Assembly (NCBI GenBank): GCA_013695295.1
Contig: JACDAS010000006.1
Location: forward strand, 1 to 5,088
Direction of reading: 5' to 3'
Source of the DNA: Actinomycetota bacterium
Lineage (GTDB): Bacteria; Actinomycetota; Thermoleophilia; Gaiellales; Gaiellaceae
DNA length: 5,088 nt
In this document: positions 1 through 5,088 of the stretch, in pieces
Position numbering within the stretch: the first letter of the stretch is position 1
Layout: every line of letters starts with the position of its first letter
Translations under genes and position numbers: made by a program
Notes under the pieces: generated by a model
The model's database searches: none
The model's input: the letters and a program-made list of their open reading frames with translations, nothing else
What the model was told of the DNA's origin: nothing

Positions 1-8
1 CCGGGCCG

Positions 9-602
9 ATGAGCGCCTCTCCCGCGCCCCCGCTCCTGCTGGCCTCGACCTCGCCCCAGCGTCGCGCGATCCTCGAGCAGCTCGGCCTGCCGTTCGAGGT
101 CGCGGCGCCGCGCTACGAGGAGCGAGACGTGCCGGGCATCGGGCCCGTGGAGCTCGTGCGCGCGCACGCACACGAGAAGGCCTGCTCGGTCGCGGTGCCG
201 GACGACCCGCGGCCGGTGCTCGGCGTGGACACCGTGGTGGTCTCCGACGGGGCAGTCCTCGGCAAGCCGGCGAGCGCCGGGGAGGCCGAGGCGATGCTCG
301 AGCGGCTCTCCGGGCGCACGCACGAAGTCCTGTCCGGCCTCTGCCTCGTCACCGCCGGTTGGAAGGTCGTCGAGCACGAGGTGACGCGCGTCGCCTTCCG
401 CCCCCTGACTCCGCGCGACCTGGCCGCCTACGTCGGTGCGGGTGAGTGGGAGGGACGGGCGGGCGGCTACGCCATCCAGGGCCGCGGCGCCGCCCTGGTC
501 GAGCGCATCGACGGCGACTACCTGAACGTCGTCGGCCTCCCTGCGGCTCTGCTCGTCCGGCTCCTGGCCGAGCGCTTCGCCGGCGTCTACGCGTTCGGCT
601 GA
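9..602 (+). CDS. maf: Maf family nucleoside triphosphate pyrophosphatase (probable dTTP/UTP type)
   Basis: Cytoplasmic Maf/Ham1-fold enzyme of 197 aa, the usual family length. The family hydrolyses (d)NTPs to the monophosphate and pyrophosphate; proposed roles are removal of non-canonical nucleotides and slowing of septation. Visible motifs are the N-terminal nucleotide-binding signature ASTSPQRR (residues 12-19), the GVDTVV block with the catalytic-type Asp74, GKPAS (85-89), SGRTHEVLSG (101-110), and AGGYAIQGRGA (151-161), followed by IDGDYLNVVGLP (167-178). The AGGYxIQG block is typical of the YhdE/MafA (dTTP/UTP) branch rather than the YceF (m7GTP) branch; this assignment is inferred from the motif. 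The ATG at 9 places eight residues before the LLLAS strand, which is normal for the family. Only eight bases precede it, so its ribosome site and promoter cannot be judged. It lies upstream of mreBCD, a common arrangement, but is separated here by a transposase unit. Confidence 0.95.
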   Translation: MSASPAPPLLLASTSPQRRAILEQLGLPFEVAAPRYEERDVPGIGPVELVRAHAHEKACSVAVPDDPRPVLGVDTVVVSDGAVLGKPASAGEAEAMLERLSGRTHEVLSGLCLVTAGWKVVEHEVTRVAFRPLTPRDLAAYVGAGEWEGRAGGYAIQGRGAALVERIDGDYLNVVGLPAALLVRLLAERFAGVYAFG

Positions 603-612
603 GCGGCTGCGG

Positions 613-632
613 CATGGCCCTCTGGAGCCATG
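613..632. repeat. Inverted repeat after maf, next to the left REP-like palindrome
   Basis: CATGGC (613-618) and GCCATG (627-632) are exact inverted copies. Inside them CC (619-620) can pair with GG (624-625) if A626 bulges, leaving a TCT loop. The hairpin begins 10 bases after the maf stop and runs into the left palindrome. It has no T tract, so a standard intrinsic terminator is not supported. It may belong to the left end of the transposase unit or be a weak 3' end for maf mRNA. Confidence 0.4.
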
Positions 633-652
633 ACCCGGTGCCAGGCACACGG
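629..652. repeat. Left REP-like palindromic repeat
   Basis: Positions 629-648 match 1345-1364 at 19 of 20 bases in the same orientation. The core GTGCC-A-GGCAC (638-648) is a perfect palindrome. The outer CCG (635-637) and CGG (650-652) also pair if A649 is bulged, so this copy equals the right-hand palindrome with one inserted A. Its partner lies on the other side of the minus-strand transposase gene, which is the typical arrangement of REP sequences around a RAYT gene. Confidence 0.75.
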
Positions 653-697
653 ACCTGGCCCGAAGCGGTAGGAGCGTCACTGTCGGTCAGGGCCTCC

Positions 698-1267
698 TCA
701 GGCGGCGGTCACGACGGCGACGAGGCCGTCGTCCACGAACGCAGCCAGCTGCGCCCGCGCGCGCTCGACCTGCTCCGCGAACTGTCCGAGCAATAGGTCG
801 CACGTGAGGAACTCAGGGGTCGCCGCGAGACCCAGCGCCGCCGGATAGCTGCTCCAGCGCCAGTGCTCGGGACGCGGGCAGAGGCCGGCGCGAACGGGGT
901 TCAGCGCGAAGTACCGCGAGAGCTCCAGCAGGTGGGCGTTTCCCTCGACGAGCACCGAGTGGTAGCGCCGCTCGAACAGGTGGCCCTGCAGCCCGTACCG
1001 CCGGTTGAACCACCGTGCGTACTGGCCGTTCAGGCGCTGCATGCCGGCCGACAATGTCGGCTCGGGTGTCTGCACGAGCAGGTGGTAGTGGTTTGTCATC
1101 AGGCAGTAGGCGTGGCAGCGCCACCCACAGACCCGCACAACCGCGCCGAGAAGCTCCAGGAAGCACGCGCGATCGTGGTTGTCGACGGCAATGGACGCTC
1201 CTCGGTTGCCGCGGGTGGTGAGGTGGAAGATGCCGTCGTGCGCCTGGAGGCGGGGTGGTCGGGGCAT
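698..1267 (-). CDS. REP-associated tyrosine transposase (Y1/HUH, IS200-like)
   Basis: A 189-aa single-domain HUH endonuclease of the Y1_Tnp/RAYT family, which nicks single-stranded DNA next to hairpins and forms a 5'-phosphotyrosine link. The N-terminal MPRPPRLQAHDGIFHLTTRGNR-type opening (about residues 1-22) is characteristic. The HUH motif is H60-Y61-H62 within LMTNHYHLLVQ. MQRLNGQYARWFNRRYG (76-92), GHLFERRYHSVLVE (95-108) and RYFALNPVRAGL (118-129) follow in family order; Y119 is the likely catalytic tyrosine by spacing to the HUH motif. WRWSSYPA (136-143) is the usual late motif. The frame is intact with both active-site elements present, so it could be functional. The ATG fits the family N-terminus, but no clear Shine-Dalgarno precedes it; a 13-nt palindrome abuts the ATG instead. 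It is divergent from the surrounding genes and is flanked by REP-like repeats. Confidence 0.93.
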   Translation of the reverse strand: MPRPPRLQAHDGIFHLTTRGNRGASIAVDNHDRACFLELLGAVVRVCGWRCHAYCLMTNHYHLLVQTPEPTLSAGMQRLNGQYARWFNRRYGLQGHLFERRYHSVLVEGNAHLLELSRYFALNPVRAGLCPRPEHWRWSSYPAALGLAATPEFLTCDLLLGQFAEQVERARAQLAAFVDDGLVAVVTAA

Positions 1268-1280
1268 CTACCGACGGTAG
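1268..1280. promoter_or_regulatory. Perfect palindrome abutting the transposase start codon
   Basis: CTACCG-A-CGGTAG is a perfect 13-nt palindrome with six-base arms ending exactly at the base before the minus-strand ATG. On the transposase mRNA it would form a small hairpin where the ribosome site should be, or on DNA act as a half-site pair for a repressor. It contains GTAG on both strands; GTAG is the tetranucleotide flanking REP hairpins in E. coli, so a link with transposase binding is possible but speculative. Confidence 0.4.
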
Positions 1281-1344
1281 CTCGCGCCCGACCCGCGAAA
1301 GGACCGTGGCGCTGATCCGATCCACTATTGCTCGCCTTTTGGCA

Positions 1345-1367
1345 CATGGCCCGGTGCCAGGCACCGG
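1345..1367. repeat. Right REP-like palindromic repeat
   Basis: CCGGTGCCAGGCACCGG (1351-1367) is a perfect 17-nt palindrome with eight-base arms around A1359. With the preceding CATGGC it repeats the left copy at 629-652 (one substitution and one missing A). An alternative fold exists: TGGCAC (1340-1345) can pair with GTGCCA (1354-1359), in competition with the main hairpin. It lies 78 bases upstream of the transposase start on the minus strand. Confidence 0.8.
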
Positions 1368-1472
1368 TTCTCGCCCTCACGTGGGCGACGGCGCAGACGA
1401 TCTCGACGCGACAGGAGTGCGGCCGCGCACAGTGTCGGATGCTCGAGACCGCGTGACAACGGCATGGCACCC

Positions 1473-1507
1473 CGCGAGCGCACCCGACAGAGTCGCACGC
1501 GCTCGCG
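1473..1507. promoter_or_regulatory. Two-tier hairpin / inverted repeat upstream of mreB
   Basis: CGCGAGCGC (1473-1481) and GCGCTCGCG (1499-1507) are exact 9-base inverted copies. Nested within, CGAC (1485-1488) pairs with GTCG (1492-1495) around an AGA loop, separated from the outer stem by a symmetric 3/3 internal loop (ACC 1482-1484, CAC 1496-1498). No T tract follows, so a standard terminator is unlikely. It could be an operator, or an mRNA leader structure if transcription starts upstream of it. The function is unknown, and GC-rich DNA yields such pairs by chance more often than average. Confidence 0.4.
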
Positions 1508-1580
1508 ACCTGCCGTTCGCCGAAGCGCTCTGCCCGTAGGGGCCGACCCCGCCCGGCCAGGCTTTTCCACAGGCGGCAGC

Positions 1581-1586
1581 TAGACT
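1581..1586 (+). promoter_or_regulatory. Candidate -10 box for mreB
   Basis: TAGACT fits the TAnnnT pattern of sigma-A type -10 elements and lies 14 bases before the mreB ATG. Transcription would then start only about 7-9 bases before the ATG, with no Shine-Dalgarno in the short leader, as in leaderless or near-leaderless mRNAs. No TTGACA-like -35 box is visible at the normal spacing (sequence around 1557-1564 is CCAGGCTT), so this is a tentative call. Confidence 0.35.
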
Positions 1587-1600
1587 CGCTCTCGGGTCGC

Positions 1601-2653
<1,053 letters not shown>

Positions 2654-2684
2654 GTAGCACCCGGGAGTGCTCTGGACCGGGCGC

Positions 2685-2690
2685 TACACT
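2685..2690 (+). promoter_or_regulatory. Candidate internal -10 box before mreC
   Basis: TACACT fits TAnnnT and ends nine bases before the GTG at 2700, so a transcript started at the normal distance would begin at or within a few bases of that codon, giving a leaderless mreC mRNA. No -35 match is seen at 17 bases spacing (2662-2667 is CGGGAG). Weak evidence on its own, but it resembles the arrangement before mreB. Confidence 0.3.
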
Positions 2691-2699
2691 AGGCGGTCC

Positions 2700-3641
2700 G
2701 TGCCCCGCCAGCGTTCCGCCCGTGTCGCGGTGCTGGGATCGGCTCGACGGTCCCCCTCCGCATCATCTCCCCTCCGCCCGAACGCCGCTCTCAAGCGTCG
2801 CGCGGTCGCGGGAGTCCTGATCGTGCTCTCGCTGCTGCTCTTGACGGTCTACTTCCGCGAGTCCCCGGGCGGGGGCCTGCATGGCTTCCAGAGCGCCGGC
2901 GCGACAGTCCTGAGGCCGTTCGAGGTCGCCGCCGAGCGCGTAGCGCGGCCGTTCCGCGACGCGGTCGGATGGGCCGGCGAGGTCCTGGACGCCAAGAGCG
3001 AGAACGAGAAGCTCCGGCGCGAGCTCGACGCGTGGCGTCAGCGCGCGATCGAGGGCCAGTTCGCGCAGGAGGATCTCGACCAGCTGCGCAGGCTCCTCGG
3101 CTACCGGAGCGGGGCGCGCTTCCCGACCGACTACCGCGCGGTGGCCGCCGCGGTGATCGCGCGGGCCCCCTCGCAGTACGAGCAGCAGGTGGTTGTCGCG
3201 GCCGGCTCGAGCGACGGGATCCGCCAGCACGCTCCGGTCGTGACGCCCGACGGGCTCGTCGGTCGCGTGACGAAGGTGGCGCGGAACGCTGCTCAGGTCA
3301 CGCTTCTCACCGACGAGTCGAGCTTCGTTGCCGCCCTCGACCTGCAGACTCGCGCCGACGGACTTGTCCGCCACGGGCAGGGGACGAGCTCCCTGAAGCT
3401 CGACCGCGTCAGCAAGGAGCAGGTGGTGGAGCCGGGCAACGCGATCGTGACCGCGGGCTGGAAATCGGACCGCTTCTCGTCGATCTACCCGCGCGGGATC
3501 CCGATCGGGGTGGTCACGCACGTGAACCAGCTCGACACGGACCTGTACAAGCAGGTGCAGATCGAGCCCTTCGTCGACTTCGGGTCGCTCGACTCCGTGA
3601 TCGTCCTCGTCAGCAAGAAGCCGGAGCCGGTGATCCCGTGA
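2700..3641 (+). CDS. mreC: Rod shape-determining protein MreC
   Basis: A bitopic elongasome scaffold that links MreB and MreD to PBP2 and stimulates PBP2-RodA from the outer face of the membrane. From GTG 2700 the protein has 313 aa: a basic, Ser/Pro-rich cytoplasmic tail (1-34), one membrane helix AVAGVLIVLSLLLLTVYF (35-52), a charged coiled coil (about 77-133, with ENEKLRRELDAWRQ and DLDQLRRLLGY), then the two beta-barrel domains of MreC. Family motifs are APSQYEQQVVVAAGSSDGI (156-174), VVTPDGLVGRV (180-190), VTLLTDESSFVAA (200-212) and SIYPRGIPIGVV (261-272). The start is uncertain: in-frame GTG at 2667, 2700 and 2730 are possible. I prefer 2700 because AGGCGG (2691-2696) lies just upstream and a TACACT box precedes it; 2667 has no well-placed ribosome site. 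It overlaps mreD by four bases (GTGA), indicating coupled translation. Confidence 0.93.
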   Translation: MPRQRSARVAVLGSARRSPSASSPLRPNAALKRRAVAGVLIVLSLLLLTVYFRESPGGGLHGFQSAGATVLRPFEVAAERVARPFRDAVGWAGEVLDAKSENEKLRRELDAWRQRAIEGQFAQEDLDQLRRLLGYRSGARFPTDYRAVAAAVIARAPSQYEQQVVVAAGSSDGIRQHAPVVTPDGLVGRVTKVARNAAQVTLLTDESSFVAALDLQTRADGLVRHGQGTSSLKLDRVSKEQVVEPGNAIVTAGWKSDRFSSIYPRGIPIGVVTHVNQLDTDLYKQVQIEPFVDFGSLDSVIVLVSKKPEPVIP

Positions 3642-4168
3642 TCGCCCTCGACGCAGTCAAGGTCGCGGCGATCGTCTTCTTCGCCTCGATCGCCCAGGTC
3701 TCGATCTTCTCGAGCGTGATCGTCCTCGGCGGCACTCCGGATCTGCTGCTCGTCACGCTCGTCTGCGTCGCGCTCCTGCGAGGGTCGATCTACGGGGCGA
3801 CGGCGGGATTCGCCGCAGGGCTCGTCGTCGACATCGCGACGCTCGAGACCTTGGGCGTCACGTCGCTTCTCCTGACCCTCGCCGGCTACTGGATCGGGCG
3901 CTACGGGGAGACGACCGGCCGCGACCGGGCACACGCGCCGTTCCTGTCGATCGCGGTGGTTACCGTGCTCTTCGCCGCGGGCGCGCTCGGCCTCGACTTC
4001 CTCCTCGGCGAGTCCGCGCCGGCGCGGCGCGTGTTGCTCGAGACGCTCTTCCAGGGCATCGGCCTCAACCTGATCGTCACGGTCCCGGTTTACACGCTCT
4101 GCCGCTGGGCGCTCGGGAGCGAGCCAGGGCGCGCCGACCACCCCCGCGAGGTGAGGCTCCTTGGCTAG
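3638..4168 (+). CDS. mreD: Rod shape-determining membrane protein MreD
   Basis: A 176-aa integral membrane protein of the elongasome; it binds MreC and modulates the MreC-PBP2 interaction. Hydrophobic segments lie at about 7-29, 34-48, 51-67, 73-88, 101-120 and 136-157, giving the usual five or six helices. Family-typical stretches are GGTPDLLLVTLVCVALLRG (31-49) and GATAGFAAGLVVDIATLETLG (53-73), matching the MreD pattern PDLLL ... GFxxGLxxDi. The reading frame is open far upstream inside mreC, but the true start is GTG 3638, whose last bases form the mreC stop (GTGA); GGAG at 3623-3626 is a weak, distant ribosome site, so translational coupling to mreC is likely. The C-terminal tail (SEPGRADHPREVRLLG) is soluble, and its codons hold the ribosome site of the next gene. 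Confidence 0.93.
   Translation: MIALDAVKVAAIVFFASIAQVSIFSSVIVLGGTPDLLLVTLVCVALLRGSIYGATAGFAAGLVVDIATLETLGVTSLLLTLAGYWIGRYGETTGRDRAHAPFLSIAVVTVLFAAGALGLDFLLGESAPARRVLLETLFQGIGLNLIVTVPVYTLCRWALGSEPGRADHPREVRLLG
4148..4156 (+). promoter_or_regulatory. Ribosome binding site that sets the TTG start of mrdA
   Basis: GAGGTGAGG contains AGGTGA (4149-4154), a strong match to the anti-Shine-Dalgarno, six bases before the TTG at 4161. It is the clearest ribosome site in the window and lies inside the end of mreD. It supports the TTG at 4161 over the later in-frame TTG at 4176. Confidence 0.7.
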
Positions 4169-5088
4169 CTCGGGCTTGAGGGCGCACCCGGACCGGTTCC
4201 TCCCGCCCGATCCACGGGTGGAGGAGCCATACCGCCTGACGCCGCAGACCGCCCTCCGGGTCGCGATTCTCGGGGTCCTCGCGCTTGGCATCTTCGCCGT
4301 GCTCTTCCTGCGACTCTGGGCCCTCCAGATCCTCTCGGGCTCGCACTACCTTGGCGAGGCCCAGAACAACCAGCAGCGCGCCGTGCCGATCGAGGCTCCG
4401 CGCGGGGTGATCCTCGACCGCAACGGCCGGGTCCTCGTCACGAACGTGGCGGGCACCGCGGTGTCGCTCTGGCCCGCCGACCTGCCGAAGGGCGAGGGCC
4501 GAGATACCGAGATCCGGCGCCTGGCGCGGGTGCTGCGCGTGCCGAGGAAGCGGATCCTCGCGCAGATCAAGGAGCGCGCCTCCGACCCGCTCACCCCGAT
4601 CACCCTCCAGGTCGCTGTCCACCCGGACCAGGTGGCCTACATCCTCGAGCACAAGGACGAGTTCCCGGGTGTGCGCATCTCACAGACCTACCTGCGCCGC
4701 TACAAGGCCGAGGCGCTCGCGACGCACCTGCTCGGGCACGTGGGACAGATCTCGGAGGAGCAGGTGAAGCAGCTGCGCAAAGTCGGCTACAAGGCGGGCG
4801 ACGTGATCGGCCAGGCGGGGGTCGAGGCGACCTACGACCGCTACCTTCGTGGCCAGGCCGGGGCGGCCGAGCTGACCGTCGACTCGCTCGGGCGGCCCCG
4901 GGGCGAGCTCCAGCCGAAGGTGCAGGAGAAGCCGGGCAACGCGGTGCGGCTCACGATCGATATCGCCCTCCAGCGGGCGGCCGAGCGCGCGATTCGCTAC
5001 GGGATCGAGCTCGCGCGCGAGGACGAGCAGTGGGCCGCGAACGGCGGCGCGATCGTCGCGCTCGACCCCCGCGACGGCGAGATCCTCG
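4161..5088 (+). CDS. mrdA: Penicillin-binding protein 2 (elongasome transpeptidase), N-terminal part
   Basis: Class B PBP that cross-links lateral-wall peptidoglycan with RodA and MreC. The first 309 residues are present; the gene runs off the window. Order seen: cytoplasmic tail (1-31), membrane anchor ALRVAILGVLALGIFAVLFLRLWALQIL (31-58), class B motif EAPRGVILDRNGRVL (78-92), the head/pedestal region (about 100-230) with YLRRYK (177-182) and HLLGHVGQISEEQ (189-201), GQAGVEATYDRYLRGQAG (217-234), then LTIDIALQRAAE (264-275) and GAIVALDPRDGEIL (296-309), which opens the transpeptidase domain. The SxxK, SxN and KTG active-site motifs lie beyond the edge. The start TTG 4161 overlaps the mreD stop by eight bases and has a strong ribosome site. 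Motifs alone could also suit FtsI, but the mreBCD context makes PBP2 (MrdA) much more likely. Confidence 0.93.
   Translation, partial: MASSGLRAHPDRFLPPDPRVEEPYRLTPQTALRVAILGVLALGIFAVLFLRLWALQILSGSHYLGEAQNNQQRAVPIEAPRGVILDRNGRVLVTNVAGTAVSLWPADLPKGEGRDTEIRRLARVLRVPRKRILAQIKERASDPLTPITLQVAVHPDQVAYILEHKDEFPGVRISQTYLRRYKAEALATHLLGHVGQISEEQVKQLRKVGYKAGDVIGQAGVEATYDRYLRGQAGAAELTVDSLGRPRGELQPKVQEKPGNAVRLTIDIALQRAAERAIRYGIELAREDEQWAANGGAIVALDPRDGEIL

Larger units (their letters stand above)
629..1367 (-). mobile_element. RAYT/IS200-like unit: Y1 transposase between two direct REP-like palindromes
   Basis: The unit consists of one minus-strand Y1/HUH transposase gene and a near-identical palindrome on each side, both in the same orientation. 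IS200/IS605 elements and REP/RAYT units carry subterminal hairpins recognised on one strand, and direct copies fit this. No target-site duplication is expected for this class, so the true ends cannot be fixed from one copy; the stated limits are simply the outer edges of the repeats. No accessory gene (TnpB, IscB) is present. It separates maf from mreB. Confidence 0.6.
1368..1600. other. Non-coding stretch between the transposase unit and mreB
   Basis: I see no convincing gene here; reading frames that cross it lack family motifs. It contains several short inverted repeats: CGCCC (1372-1376) with GGGCG (1383-1387), GTGCG (1417-1421) with CGCAC (1426-1430), GGGG (1539-1542) with CCCC (1547-1550), and a larger two-tier hairpin listed separately. 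The last 40 bases carry a TTTT run (1563-1566) and a TAGACT box before the mreB start. No tRNA or known riboswitch is recognisable. Confidence 0.55.

Noticed and set aside
446..796. 116-codon plus-strand frame overlapping the end of maf
   Set aside because: It begins within maf in another frame, is Arg/Pro-rich and runs into the antisense of the transposase; no evidence of coding.
863..1539. Plus-strand frames opposite the transposase and across the mreB upstream region (863-1315, 1255-1539)
   Set aside because: The minus strand carries the full Y1 transposase motif set; the plus-strand products show no family features and no good ribosome site.
1539..1566. Possible intrinsic terminator: GGGG/CCCC pair followed by TTTT
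   Set aside because: The stem is four base pairs, and the T run is 12 bases away and only four long; too weak to call.
2763..3521. 252-codon open frame on the minus strand opposite mreC
   Set aside because: Antisense shadow of mreC with biased composition and no recognisable domain.
2969..3637. Upstream extension of the mreD frame through mreC
   Set aside because: The translation there is Arg/Ala/Gly-rich without hydrophobic segments; MreD-like sequence begins exactly at GTG 3638.
3485..4652. Overlapping long minus-strand frames opposite mreD and mrdA
   Set aside because: Composition dominated by Arg, Glu and Asp reflecting the complement of Leu/Val/Ala codons; the plus strand has clear MreD and PBP2 motifs.

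Overview
The window is high-GC (by eye close to 70 %) and dense with genes. Its backbone is the cell-elongation cluster: a Maf-type nucleotide pyrophosphatase (9-602), mreB (1601-2653), mreC (2700-3641, start uncertain), mreD (3638-4168) and the beginning of an MrdA/PBP2-type transpeptidase gene (4161 to the window edge). GC content, GTG/TTG starts, TAnnnT boxes directly before start codons and the style of the small transposase suggest a rod-forming actinobacterium, perhaps of the Thermoleophilia (Gaiellales/Solirubrobacterales). This placement is an inference from sequence style, not a phylogenetic result.

Layout. (1) 9-602: maf on the plus strand. (2) 603-1367: an insertion-like unit. A minus-strand REP-associated, IS200-like Y1/HUH transposase (698-1267) sits between two direct copies of a 23-24 nt repeat whose core is the palindrome CCGGTGCCAGGCACCGG. 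(3) 1368-1600: a non-coding stretch upstream of mreB that carries a two-tier hairpin (1473-1507) and a TAGACT box just before the mreB ATG. (4) 1601-5088: mreB-mreC-mreD-mrdA, all on the plus strand. mreC/mreD and mreD/mrdA overlap by 4 and 8 bases; mreB and mreC are separated by 46 bases with a possible internal promoter.

How the genes work together. MreB filaments under the membrane, the bitopic scaffold MreC, the membrane protein MreD and the monofunctional transpeptidase PBP2 form the elongasome (Rod complex), which inserts lateral-wall peptidoglycan; RodA, the usual partner, would be expected just beyond the window. Maf is often found next to mreBCD (in Bacillus subtilis the order is maf-radC-mreBCD), so the transposase unit appears to have entered an otherwise conventional neighbourhood.

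I found no clear sign of a previously undescribed multi-gene system. The items most worth a second look are the transposase with its paired palindromes, a 13-nt perfect palindrome abutting the transposase start codon, the two-tier hairpin upstream of mreB, and the possible leaderless starts of mreB and mreC.
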